64,000 bases of DNA from Eleusine coracana subsp. coracana (taxonomy: Eukaryota; Streptophyta; Magnoliopsida; Poales; Poaceae), in NCBI GenBank assembly GCA_032690845.1, contig CM064417.1, forward strand, positions 26,547,833 to 26,611,832, written 5' to 3'. Position 1 is the stretch's first letter. Each line of letters opens with the position of its first letter. Positions 33,117 through 44,921 of the stretch are shown in pieces. Made by a program: the position numbers and the translations under genes. Below the pieces are notes generated by a model. The model worked only from the letters and a program-made list of their open reading frames with translations, did no database searches and was not told the DNA's origin.

Positions 33117-34935
33117 TCCCTCACTCCCAAATAAGAAAGCGAACTCGTCAACTTCCTCCACGCGAACGCACCGAGGGAACTCACCGAGCACTGCTTGAAC
33201 TTAAGGCCGGGCTCCAAACTGGTGAAGCAATGACTACGCGGCTTCGATGAGGAGAAGCGCAGGGCAATTGGGGAGGAGATCACGAAGCTGCAAGCCGTCG
33301 GATTCATCAAGGAGGTGTTTCATCCCAAATGGTTAGCTAATCCTGTTCTTGTACGAAAGAAGAATGGGAAATAGAGAATGTGTGTTGACTATACAAGCCT
33401 GAACAAGGCATGTCCAAAGGATCCTTTTCCTTTGCCACACATAGACCAGATAGTTGACTCGACGGCGGGGTGCAAAATCCTCTGTTTTCTAGATGCATAT
33501 TTTGGGTACCACCAAATTGCGATGAAAGAATCCGACCAACTCATGACATCTTTCATCACGCTGTTCGGCTCTTATTGCTATGTAACGATGCCCTTCGGAC
33601 TCAACAGCGCTGGTGCAACTTTCTAGCGTTGTATGCAACGATGTTTCAACCACCTGATTGGCCACACGGTCGAGGCCTATGTGGATGATATTGTGGTTAA
33701 ATCCAAGAAAATTGACAAGCTCATGGCCGACCTTGGATGCGTCTTTGCCATGCTACGCGTCAACGGCGTCAAACTCAACCCTAAAAATTGCATCTTCGGG
33801 GTGTCGAGGGGTATGCTCTTGGGATTCATCGTTTCTGCGCGTGGCATCGAGGCTAACCCCGAGAAGATTTCCGCGATCGAGCGGATAGGGCCGATCCAAA
33901 ACCTGAAAGGATTGCAATGGCTCACAGGTTGCCTGGCGGCGCTGAGCCGCTTTATCTCGCGCCTCGGCAAGAGAGTGCTCCCGTTATACAGGCTCCTGAA
34001 AAAGTCCGACCGGTTCGAATGGAACCTCGAGGCGCAGTCTGCCCTCGATGATGTCAAGCGCATTCTGAGCGACACTTCGGTGCTGACCCCGCTGCTCTCA
34101 GGAGAGGCGTTGCTGCTATACATAGCGGCGACCACACATGTCGTGAGCTCGGCACTCGTAGTTGAGCAAGAAAGGGAAGGGCACATCCTCAAGGTATAGC
34201 ACACCGTATACTACGTCTGCGAAGTCCTATCCAACTCGAAGACCAGATACCCACAGATCCTCAAGATCCTCTATGCGGTGATTGTCACGAGGCGCAAGCT
34301 CCGGCACTACTTCGACTCTGACCCTATACACGTTGTAAGTTCCTTTCTGCTTCGCGAAATCATACAAAACAGGGACTCGGCTGGTAAGGTCACCAAGTGG
34401 GCGCTCGAGTTGATGGGGCATGACATCACGTACCAACCACAGGCGGCCATCAAATCCAAAACTGTCATCGACATCATGGTGGAGTTGACCGAAGCACAGC
34501 TCCCGCCCACTCTGGCCGACTAGGAGTACTGGGTCATGTACTTCGATGGGTCCCTCATGCGGACGGGTGCAGGTGTCAGCCTCGTATTCATCTCTCCACT
34601 CAGGGTACGTATGAAATATGCGATTCGCTTACATTTTCCAGCGTCAAATAATGGTTTCGAATATGAGGTGCTCATAAACGTGCTTAAGATTGCCACTGAG
34701 CTTGGTATCCGGTGGCCAGAGATCCGGGGCGACTCCCGCTCATGGTCGACCAGATCATGGAGGAGTCTAGCTGTCGAATCGACACCATGGCACTCTACTT
34801 CCAAGAGGTCCGTAAGCTCAAAAACAAATTCGATGGACTCGAGCTTAAACATATTCCCTAGTGCCTCAATGAGGCAGCCGACTCTCTGGCCATGATGGCA
34901 TCCGGCCTGGGGCTGATCCCTCTGGGAGTCTTTGC
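33117..34935 (+). pseudogene. Tat reverse transcriptase and RNase H
   Basis: Follows element B without loss of Tat sequence. RT begins about 33250 with KLQAVGFIKEVFHPKWLANP. It goes on with RMCVDYTSLNKACPKDPFPL, FLDAYFGYHQIAM, catalytic YVDDIVVKS (33679-33705) and GFIVSARGIEANPEKISAI. RNase H has TRYPQILKILYAV, RRKLRHYFDS, YFDGSLMRTGAG and FPASNNGFEYEVLIN. One long frame runs from 33378 to about 34720 with TAG stops at 33372 (Trp expected), 33624, 34197 and 34521 (Gln expected), then a frameshift near 34735. A deletion lies in the linker just before RT. Dead copy. Confidence 0.9.
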
Positions 34936-36400
34936 CAATGACCAGCACCAACCCTCGGTTTGACCTATAGAGGCCGCAAGGTCTGAGTGAGGCCCTAGCA
35001 ATCCCATAAGGCTCGACCAGGGGTCGAGCAACCCGGACCGGGACAAAGGGCCACCCCTGACCCTGCAGTGCACTGATGTCAAGGAGATCAATCGACCCGA
35101 GACTCGAGTGAGCGGGACGACCAGCCGGACGACCCCTAGGTCAAATGAGTCGATCCCCCGGTCGAAATTGCCGAGCTCCCACTCGACTGGAGAATTCCGT
35201 ACATCGAGTACCTGGCCCGAGGCAGGCTTCTCATTGATGGGACCGAGGTCAAACGACTCTATCGGCACACTAAATCCTTCCTCTTGATCGATGGGGAGCT
35301 TTATAACGTAGTGTGACCAAAATCATGCAGCATTGCATCCCCATCAGTGAAGGTATCAAGCTGCTCGTCAACATCCACAGGAGGGTCTGCGGCCATCACA
35401 CCGCGCCCCGAACCCTCGTAGGCAACACGTTTCGCCATGGCTTCTATTGGCCGACTGCCGTGGGTGACGCCACACACATAGTCCAAACCTGCAAAGGCTG
35501 CCAATACTACGCACGCCAAACACATCTTCCAACTCAGGCCTTCCAAATGACCCCTGTTACAAGGCCTTTCACGGTCTGGGGATTGGACCTGGTTGGCCCG
35601 ATCAAAAAGGCGCACGGGGGCTACACCCACTTCCTTGTCGCAGTCGACAAATTCACTAAGTGGATTAAAGCATGTTCGCTTGCCAAATCTGATTCGAGGA
35701 GGCAGTCGAATTCTTCCTCGACATTATCCATCGATTCAGAGTCCCGAACTCCATAATCATGGATAATGGCACGCAGTTCATAGGAAAGAAATTTCTGAAG
35801 TTCTATGATGACTACCACATCCGTGTTGACTGGGCCGCCGTCACCCACCCTAGGACGAACGGCCAGGTCAAGTGAGCAAACGGTATGCTACTTCAAGGGT
35901 TGAAGCCCCAAGTTTTCGACCCTGCCGTGATCTTCAACCGTTTGAAACAGTTCAACGGTCAATGGGCGACTGAGCTCCACAACGTGCTTTGGAGCCTCCA
36001 CACAACCTAGAGCCGAGCGACCGACTTCGCGCCCTTCTTCTTGGTCTATGGATCCAAGGCAATCCTGCCCATAGACCTCGACTATGGCGTCTCGTGAGTA
36101 CATGCTAGGACCTCGCTCGAGGACGCGGTGGACCAGATAAACGAGGCGTGGGACGTCGCACTTCTTCACTCAGCCAAGTATCAGCAGGCTCTTCATCGCT
36201 ACCATGATCAAAACATAAGAGATAGAGGCCTACCCATCAATGACCTCGTTTTATGCAAGGTTCAAGACAACAGGGGACAGCACAAGCTTTCGCCCTCCTA
36301 GGAGGGACCATATGTAGCCTCTCGAGTGATCAGGCGTGCCACCTACAAGCTCAAGACCGCATGGAACATCTCACAGCTACATAAATTATATCCCTAGATT
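34936..36400 (+). pseudogene. Tat integrase
   Basis: Zinc-binding region (HRRVCGHHTAPRTL ... QTCKGCQYYARQ, 35370-35520), core start FTVWGLDLVGPIKK with the first Asp, VAVDKFTKWIKA, DNGTQF with the second Asp (35762-35779), and the GPYVASRVIRRATYKL C-terminal region (36304-36351) ending QLHKLYP near 36397. The catalytic Glu position (usual NGQVERANG) reads Lys then TGA at 35870-35875. Several frameshifts are present. It would integrate element cDNA if intact; here both the catalytic residue and the frame are lost. Confidence 0.87.
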
Positions 36401-37474
36401 TCCTTTATATCCAACTTCCATGCACGATGCCCAAGGGTTCGAGCATCACTCGGGGGCTAGGAAGGACACGGTAGGCACAGCCCGCAAGGACACGATAGGC
36501 ACAGCCCGCGTCACTCCTTCTATTTTCTCTCGACCCTAAACCCCGTTGTGGCGGCAAACAAAGCAAGCCACAAGCAAAGAAGTTCACAACCGATTCAGCC
36601 GGATGACGCAACATCGTGCTAGCCCTAGCGGCCACGACAACGGCGATCACTGGTAAAGCTAAACTTCCAAAAATGCTCGGGGGCTCAAACTTTGTGAGTC
36701 GAAACAGCAAGGGCAAGGGGCCGAGCACACGAAACAGTTTAACAACCGGAACTAAAATTGTTTAAGGCCACCACGGGCCAACGGCATTAAACAAGCACGA
36801 GTTCAAACTTAACATGTTACATGACTCTGGGCATGATGACCCACAAAATAAACAACTAAACCCCCACTAATTATTTCTCTTCTTCGGCCTTAGGAAATGC
36901 TTCCTCCTCGTGCGCGCTCGCCAGGACGTCCGCACGAGGATCGGTGCGGGCGCGGATCTCATCCAATTGCTCGGAAGTGTGCCCTTCAACGTGGCCCGCG
37001 ATCATCACTTCAAACTCGGCCTCCACCAGGTCAAATTGAGTGGCAAACATGCTAAAGGTGGTGCGCACACTGAAGTGCACACCCCGCCTGATCCACTCAC
37101 GACCTGCTGCCATCAAGCTCCCGACCTGCTCATCGAGAGCGGCGCCAGGAGGCAGGTCAACTTGAAGTTCCCGAGCGGCCCGTCCCAACGCGGCATGCAG
37201 CGCGTCCTTCTCCTCGACCCCCCGGCGAAGGGAGCCCTCCGCCGCCGCCAATCCATTACTCCACATCTGCCACGACTCCACGACTTTTGGAACCTAAAAC
37301 GACTCTGCGCAATCCGAGGGCACTCCCACCTCCCCTCTGGCGGGGAAAGCGCGCCCACGATCACCACCTCGCAGAAGGTGGAATGACTTTATGCTCCATC
37401 CGGGATCACCACGACGCACACGCGAGGTAAATGCGCCCACCTCCCCTGGGCAGCGGTGAAACGGCCCGAAGCCA
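36401..37474 (+). other. Tat post-pol region, left part
   Basis: Non-coding on the plus strand. It contains CTCGGGGGCT blocks (36450, 36672) and a direct repeat of GGACACG(A/G)TAGGCACAGCCCG (36465-36508). It holds an antisense ORF remnant listed separately. It is interrupted at 37474 by the Athila element and resumes at 56990. Confidence 0.7.
36871..37281 (-). pseudogene. Antisense ORF remnant of the Tat element
   Basis: 136-codon minus-strand frame between pol and the 3' LTR. It is rich in Ala/Glu/Arg, with an amphipathic start (LRRGVEEKDALHAALGRAAR), then RGVHFSVRTTFSMFATQFDLV and an acidic C-terminus ending in a Glu/Lys tail. Tat elements of grasses often carry an additional, commonly antisense ORF here, annotated as a putative gypsy-type transposon domain. 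The C-terminal FATxxDLV pattern fits that family from memory. The upstream part would lie beyond the Athila insertion and I could not trace it. Confidence 0.45.
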
Positions 37475-39400
37475 TGTTGACACTTCTTAATGTCGTATGA
37501 AGAATATCACTATTTCTGGTACAACGCCAAAAATGATTGTTGGCATTTTTTATGCTTTAAGCATAAAGTGAATTAATCCGCAAACGCATGGAACACCATT
37601 GTAGCATTTCACCCGGGAGTATTCCAAGGTATCATAGTTATTTTCCGCAGGGAAGCTAGGCATAAAATTATCTTGGTTTAACAAAGATATAACTATAAGA
37701 ATTATACCAACTGACCAAAAGCGGGGGTAAGGATGTTCAATAATAAAAGTAGGGGTAGTAACACAGGAGAAATCCACACTAAGATAAATAAAGAGAACGG
37801 TTGAGCTAGCCGGAAGGACAGTGAGTCTAAGTCTAAGATTCCTAAAATATATCTTCCTAATGTATCTAAGTCAAGCATCAAATCCTAGTTACTTGGATTG
37901 AGTTCTTACACCAATTTCTTGGTACAACCACGAGTCTTTCACCAGTTAGTTCACTTCGGGGCATGAAAACGATCCACTAATATGGGTCGGTAACTAACCT
38001 CTATACTAATGGGTACGCTATCGCTAGACAACCCTGCTTGAGACTTCTCGAATGTGGTGGATTACTAAAGGGATGGACAGGGCTTTTACCACCTACCGCC
38101 TACCACACAACCCGTGGGGACGAATGCAAATCCAGCTAGTGTTACCTTAGACACCGTGCCTATGCGTTCACTAAATATTCTTCCATTGGCCTAGTGGAAG
38201 AATAGACGGAAATAACCAAGTCTAAGTCCTAGAAAGAACTAAACTTGATTAAATCCTAGCCGAGAAACCCGTGAACTATGCAACAAAGTTTCTTCCCAAT
38301 GATTGTAACTTGAGGAAATGACTAATCTAAGACAAACACTTGACAAGATATCAAGGGAAAGATATTTATATTGATAAAAGATAAGTCTTACAAAAGGAGA
38401 AAAGATATAAGAGAGCTCATACCAAGACTCCGAGATGATTCTGGAATCTCGAGCGATGCTCTCGACTAGACTCTAACTCACGACTAACTAACCTACTCTA
38501 CTAAGTAGCACAAGTAGTGGGAAATGGACTCCTTGATGTGTTTCTTTTTGTTCCTCCCCTTCTTCTGCCAAATTTCCCCTCTATTTATAGGTGGCGATGG
38601 GCCGGGGGGTACTTGTAGGTGAAGAAGAGTCGGTAGGCCGAAGTCGGTCCGCCGGGCCGCGGGCAAGGCTGGGTGGCCACGTGTGTCGGGCGGCATGCAC
38701 CACTGGGCGGCAACCCAGGCCGGGCGACCCTTGGATCGTGTCGGTTCATGACCGACTCCTCTTGGATGGCTTGGATCTTGTCCCGATGTCGGTTGTTTGG
38801 TCGGTTCGCGCCGACCTCTCCATTTTTGGGCCAGTATGCCTATTGGGCCTCATGGGCTGGCAACCCCGAGTGGCATCCCAAGGCCGGGCAGCAGGCCAAG
38901 CCGGGTGGCAAGGGGGGCCGGGCGGCGGCGTTAGCCGGGTGCCGACCCTTGCCGGGTTGCCCCTTGACTTCTCCCGGTTAGGCCACTTGTAGACCTAATT
39001 TCCTTAGCCATATTTCATCACTTTTAGTCCGGGAGGAGAAAACAGCATCACGGTGAAGTGTTTTGCAAAATCGGTCGGGTTGAATGATCAGCCTGACAAT
39101 GATTCCGATGGATCAACCGGGAGGTTGATTTCAGCCTTAACGACCCTGTCAACCGAGTCCTCATTTCAGTCGTAAACGACCCTGTCGGTCAGTGAAAAAG
39201 GCTGTTTCATAGTCGTGATCGGCCGACGGGGTGTTTCTTCAAGTTTTTGCATATTTTGGCTCTTTTATACCTGCAAACACATATCTCACCAAAACTTGTG
39301 GAACTTTTTTAGTTTCAACAAATATTTATTAAACTTTGGTCTTTACCTTGCATTTCCCGACCAGTTGGTGGCCGATATTAGGTTTTATGGGCCGCCAACA
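37475..39400 (-). repeat. 3' LTR of the Athila-type element
   Basis: 1926 bp. On the minus strand it starts TGTTGGCGGCCC and ends GTGTCAACA. It is homologous to 55124-56984. A minus-strand TATAAATA box lies at about 38580-38590. The U3 part (38620-38970) is rich in GCCGGGCGGC-like words that recur in the internal region. Confidence 0.9.
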
Positions 39401-41000
39401 CCTCCCCAAGCTTAATCCTTTTCTCGTCCCAAGCAAATTAAACTTAGAAGTGATGGATCAGGAGTTGCTTCAATATTAGCGCCCTACGTGTATCAAGTGC
39501 ACAAACACATACTCCAATAATATGAGCAAGTGTACACCAGCACAACCTGGTCAGTAAGTCATTTTCATTGTACAGCGAGGATTATTGGCATTTTATAACC
39601 TTGTCATGAGCAGTTGAAGTCTAGAATGGCTAGTTTAGACTTTGTCATGCAATCTCCTACTTGATCATGCACAAGGTTGAAAATCTTCCCTCTTGGTGCA
39701 TTCTTCACTATGACACTCATCTCTCAAAAGGTGTATTTCCTTTCCAAATGCTCATCCTACTTTCTAGAAGTTTGGCTTAAATATGTGGAGTGTGGTAGGA
39801 TGACACATTTAGCATGCATGTTTTATTAAGATAAGAGATGGTACTGGCGAAAAGACATTGCACTTCCTCATTCCAATCACTTAGAAATAATGTCCAGGGG
39901 AGAGGTAGAGAATGGACTCACGTGAAAGAATGGGCTAGCACAATTGCAAAGGTTTTGGGTGTAGATTTATCCCAAAGACTGGATTTTTGTGCTAGAGAGA
40001 AAGAATGGTCCTTTTGCTTAAAGATATATTTATTTTTGAATGAACCTTAAAACTTTTTGGTAAAGCACATCCATGAGAGCTGATAAACTTTTTCTTCCCC
40101 TTTTTTTTCTTTCTCTCTCTGTTTCTTTCTTCCAGCTCTCATGGTGTAACGAAGCTAATTTAATGGTTCAAATATTTTTTTCAAACTTTTCTTGAGCAAT
40201 TGTCTGGGAGGACCATAATCTTTTAATGGGATCAAAGGCTCGCAAAAAGAAAGATTTTGGTTAACATGCTTGGTGGAGTGGATGCATGATTTCGATATGG
40301 AAACCGCATAACCAAGCATGATTAATTTGAGAACTTAAAGATAACGTGAAGGAATGTGATTGGCTTTGGAAGTGCAACTCCCTCATAAGGATCAAATCTT
40401 AACTAAACTCAATGCATGCATAAATGGCATAGACACGGTTTAGCTAATGAATATTTGGTCATGGTAGGAAATTGTCTATCATAGGGAAGATGTGCACCAA
40501 GTAGAGGGTTTTTGATGCAGCATGGTTTTGAAAGAAATCATTGGACTCTAATCATAAGGAAATCACAGATTCATCTAAAACATGCCATATCATAAACTCC
40601 AACAACTAGACTTGGTATTTATTAGCCATTTCGCATCCACTAAAACATAGAGGGACTAGAGTTATCATCATGCCAGTCTACCATTACCCACAAAAATGAG
40701 GAGTAGAGGTTGTATACTTGACACTCAAAGGGTGCTAATTGAGCAACTATTCATCATATCCATAGGCAAGGTAGAGACAAAGTTCTCCAATTTCATTTGA
40801 AAAGGGAAATCTTTTTGTTCTTTTTGGTTTTGCAAATTTTTATATTTTTCCTTGAAAGCTAAAATCTTTTTATGTTTTTCTTGAATAGCTAAAAAGGGAG
40901 CAAAACAATTCAACTAGCGAAAGAGGGTGAGGGGGTAAAACAAAAGGCGCACCTTGGTTTGGGTACCTCCCCAAGCTTAGGCCTTTGCAAGACTTATGCT
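39401..41000 (-). other. Polypurine tract and 3' non-coding region of the Athila element
   Basis: On the minus strand the sequence just before the LTR is AAGCTTGGGGAGG (39401-39414), the usual Athila-type polypurine tract. A second copy of AAGCTTGGGGAGG is at about 40966-40978, suggesting a duplicated tract. The DNA between is AT-rich and I see no gene. Confidence 0.7.
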
Positions 41001-42641
41001 TAGATGGCATTCACTGCAGCGGTTGATACTCGATGTTGAAGTGGTCGAATGGTCCATCATGGAGATGTTTGTCTGAAGTTGTTATGATGTTTGTTGCTGC
41101 CATTCTTGTTCTCTCCTTATGATGTTTGTCTCCATCTGCCATCATGGAGATGTTTGTCTGAAGTTGTTCTGATGTTTATTGCTGCCATTCTTATTCTCTG
41201 CTTGTATTTCTTGAGTTTGCATGTTGGTCTCGTAGGCATTGGCAGCCAAGTATTGCATATCATCTTGCAACTGTGAAAAATTGTATGACGTGAATCGAGC
41301 TGAGCGTGAGGTTCCTATGCCTCCATAAGGTTGGGGGTAACTTCCCGTCCCGTAGGGCTCCTAGTTGTCATGGGAGGAGGTAGTGTAGTTTGTTGATGAA
41401 CTCGCAAAACCGGGGAATTATGGCTGTTCCCAATTGTGTTGGGGACCTCCCGATTCACCCATTTGAGGTGTGTTTATTGTTGTTTCATGCTTCTGCTCCT
41501 CTCATCGGATTTGTGCTCTGCTTCTTGGCCTATCCCCTGCATTACTATATCATGCACGCTGCAAGAAATCTTGAAATTTGTACACAAAGTACTTTTTACT
41601 GGCAATAGTGAGCTGAGGGTTAGGCAATTCAATTTCTGTGTCATACGCCAAATAAAGCATGAAGTACCTATTGTTCTCCTTATTCAACAAGTGGGCTTGC
41701 GAGAAATGATCTTCTCCTAACAATGGGACGCTAGGGAGACGATCTATTCTAGCTCTGTGAAGTGCGCCAACCTTTCTAGCAATTCTAGTGACAAAAGGGT
41801 AAAAGTAATGGGTCCTTGTTGCCTGAATGCTAAGGTGAGCCAATGGTTGATGAGGAAAAATGTGGGGTTTGTTTTAATTTTTTTGATTACAACATGGAGG
41901 TAGGCTTTGTCCAAACTATTCACCGAACTTACATCACCCCGAGGGGTTAGGTAGTGAGTATATAATGGTGAATTGTACAGAGCGATGGGTTATGAATGCC
42001 GCTAGTGTGTTCTTGCCCTGTAACAGGATTTCCTATCTTTGACCAAAGCCCTTACGGTGTGAAACCTTTAAGTTTATCAATATCTAAAACGGCCTTACGG
42101 TCAAAACCAAGATAAGTGCTAATTTCTTTTAAGGACCGTTCGTAGGTTTCACCAAAAAGACGAAATTCATAGAGAGTGCCAATTTTGTTTGATTCATGGC
42201 ATGAACTTTCAAGGTGCAAAGAAATTTGATAGTGATCCATTTAGAACCATATTCATTGAGGTGATAGAAATCATACCATCCCACCGTGTTGAGCGCGTAC
42301 TCAAATTCAGCGAGGACACCGATTCGCTCAAGGAAGTCGTGGTCGAACTTCTGCACGAACATGAACTCCTGGTCTTGAATGGCAGTGAACTTGCTTTGCT
42401 CGTCAAAGTCATTGAACACCATGTTCTCTTTACGCTCCATGAACTTTTCGAATTCTTCATCTTGCATACTTGCCACCATTGGAGCCTTTGATATGGACAT
42501 TGTTTCCGAGTGGTAACTCGAAGCATGCCCATATGAAGCTTCTGAGTGTTCAGCTTCTGAGCGCTCACTTCGGGTACGCCTCCCCAAGCTTGAGCTGCTG
42601 CTGCTGAACTTGGTGTAGAGGCCCTTCCAAATGTTTGCCAT
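41000..42641 (-). pseudogene. Second ORF of the Athila element, ATHILA ORF-1-like
   Basis: Minus strand, start chosen at MANIWKGLYTKF (ATG about 42639-42641). Parts: Ser-rich, basic/acidic N-terminus; FLERIGVLAEFEYAL, VGWYDFYHLNEYGSKW, KFLCTLKVHA; then, after a frameshift near 42180, EFRLFGETYERSL and ISTYLGFDRKA. After further breaks comes YPFVTRIARKVGALH (about 41800-41750) and a Gln/Asn-rich tail (about 41280-41040). The pattern matches plant retrotransposon ORF-1/plant transposon proteins that sit in the env-like position of Athila relatives. Molecular role unknown. Confidence 0.65.
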
Positions 42642-43429
42642 TCCTAAAAAAAGGGTTACTTGGACACAATACCCGAAGGACAATATGATAATAATGGTTA
42701 GCAGTTAGTCGTTCGGTTAGTAGTCCAAGTGTTGGTTGTTTCAAACGTGCAAGGGTGGCAGCAAACTTGCTCTAGTTGGGTTTATTGCAGCACACTTTTA
42801 TTCCTATGTTCAAAGTGCACTTACTAAGGGCAGTAGTGAAGAGAGAATGGAAAGGGAGAGAGAAGTGAGGGATAAGAGTGTTTTCAACTGAAGGTTGAGG
42901 GGTGAAGAGTTAGGAGAGTTACACTTGGTATTTATAGGCTTGAGAGGAGGCTTGGAGGGCACCACCCCACGCCGGGTGGCGGGGCACGCCGGGCGGTGAC
43001 CCATGCCTGGCGGCGGGCCAGGCCAGGCAGCACCCTAGGCCGGGCGGCATCCCTTTTTCCTCCACTTGTTGTATTATTGCATTGGTAGTGATATGAGAGG
43101 GCTAGGTCCATGCGCCATAGGATCCACTTGTTACCTTTGGCCAAAACTTTGTGTTGAGAGTGTGGGGAGCAAGGAGGGATTGATGGGATGACCAAAGTTG
43201 GATTTTTGCAATGAGTATCCTGCCACTCATAAGGCCTAGGGGAGTAGGATCACAGGTGAGAGTTAGTGATTGGAGTGTGAGGTGACTTGAGTGGCTCTCC
43301 TTCATTTGGTTTCACTCATGGCGTGGTCTTAGGTGAGAATTTTTCACAAAGGATGTGCCGGCAACACCTTCTCCACTCATGGCCATGATCCATGCATCTC
43401 AAGAGCAAAGATTCTGAAAAAAAAATATG
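42642..43429 (-). other. Leader of the Athila second ORF
   Basis: No gene seen. On the minus strand a TATAAATA word lies at about 42930-42942, upstream of the second ORF, and GCCGGGCGGC-type words at 42970-43050 repeat the composition of the LTR U3 (38620-38970). This could be an internal promoter; that is inference. Confidence 0.4.
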
Positions 43430-43960
43430 GCCGGGTGGCAGTCCCTACCGAGTGACACAAAAATCACCCAATCGGGTGGTCATTTTTCATGAAAAATGAC
43501 CTCCCGGGTCCTAAAAACTGACTGGATTATTCTGGTCGGGTTAGAGTCTGGGCGACTTAAAGTTACCCAGCCGGATGGTTGTTTTTTCATGAAAAATGAC
43601 CTCCTGGGTGCTCAAAACTGACTGGCCGGGTTAGAGTTTAGGCGACTTAAAAGTTACCTAGCCGGGTGATCGTTTTTCGTGAAAAATGACCTCCCGGGTG
43701 CTGAAAACTGGTTGGCCGGGTTAGAGTCTAGGCAACTTAAAAATTACCCAGCCGGGTGGTCGTCTTTCGTGAAAAATAACCACCTGGGTGCTGAAAACTG
43801 ACTGGCCGGGTTAGAGTCTAGGCGACTTAAAAGTTACCCAGCCGGGTGGTCGTTTTTCGTGAAAAATGACCACCCGGGTGCTGAAAACTGGCTGGCCGGG
43901 TTAGCGTCCCGGACCATCACCCGGATAGTCGTTTTTGACAAAATTGACCTCTTGGCTGGG
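43430..43960. repeat. 90-bp tandem repeat array with internal palindromes
   Basis: Five units starting near 43472, 43571, 43662, 43752 and 43842, spaced 99, 91, 90 and 90 bp, with partial units at both ends. Each contains CCGGGTGGTC, a TTTTTC-centred dyad and GGCCGGGTTAGAGTCTAGG. In the first unit the dyad at 43479-43500 is a perfect 22-bp palindrome. Confidence 0.9.
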
Positions 43961-43999
43961 AAATTTGGCCGAAACATCGAAAAAAAATTTAAAGGGGAA

Positions 44000-44276
44000 G
44001 AAAATCGTTAAAAGAAGGAAGTAAAAGCAACCTGATTTAGTGGTATGTACAAGAGAAAGGGGGGGGATAAATATCGGTTACCTTCCGACAAGGGTCCAGA
44101 TTTTTCGTCTTGAACAAGACGTTCTCCGCGTTCAGTTTTGCGTGGTGCCTTCCGTGGATGGAGAATTTTCCACGGTTCGTGCAACTTCTTTCTTCCGACA
44201 TACTTGTTTGATTTTCTTGGGCTTGGCAACGACCTTTTTCTTTACTTCTTGTGGCTCGTTCTTCTTTTTGGACGGT
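44000..44276 (-). pseudogene. Basic C-terminal tail of the Athila gag-protease ORF
   Basis: Minus strand, just past the element D insertion. A short Lys/Arg/Pro-rich frame (SPRKSNKYVGRKKLHEPWK, about 44229-44173) follows the protease segment at 51901-52551 once D is removed. Such basic tails close Athila gag-protease ORFs. RT does not follow. Confidence 0.5.
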
Positions 44277-44281
44277 GATTG

Positions 44282-44921
44282 TGATAGGTGTAGAGTGCCC
44301 GATCTTTCGGCGAGTGGAGATAACTTCGATTTGGTGGATGTTGACCCTCACGATCCGACTACGACGAGCAAGCCGAAGCGCCAATGCAATCGCTGAACCA
44401 ACTTCCGGAGGATATTAACCTTGCGGTAAACAAGATCAACCTGATCACGAGGATCAATTCTTACGCGCAATCGAAGAACAAGCAAGAATTAGAGGCGAGC
44501 AATCTGATGTATTGCACGAAGGTGGAGTTCTGAATTCACGTCGAGAGACGGATGTATAGCTAAGCTAAACTTAAAACAAAACTCAAAGATTACAAGGGGC
44601 GCAGCCCTTGACTATATAGGGGGAGGACGAGGCATCTAGGGCCGGCTGAAGTGGAGAGGCACGCGGTGGAGAGGGAGTCGTGCGACTTGGGCCACGTGGG
44701 CCTTCGGGCGACATGATCCTGGGCCGTCGTTCCTTAGCATCAAAACCGTCTTCAATTCCTAGGCTCGAGCTCTAGTGATGGGGCCCTTGTACGTCGTCGT
44801 CTCGTTAGAAGATGGATCCGTAACTCGAGGAGGCGCGACGACGAGAGGTGGAGGCGTGACAGCTTGGTTTGGCGCGCCATCTTCCGTCGTCATTATTCGT
44901 ATGTCGTTGATGTCCTCATCA
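44282..44921 (-). repeat. 3' LTR of element D
   Basis: 640 bp, plus-strand edges TGATAGGTGTAG and CCTCATCA. The minus strand carries the end of pol. TAG at 44761-44759 replaces a CAG that is preserved in the other LTR (51735-51737 region). Confidence 0.93.

Noticed and set aside
42810..43305. Overlapping minus-strand ORFs that might be a small host gene
   Set aside because: They fall in the Athila leader between the repeat array and the second ORF and share composition with the LTR U3.
43430..43960. Regular repeats resembling a CRISPR array
   Set aside because: Units are contiguous 90-bp tandem copies with no unique spacers, in a plant retrotransposon.
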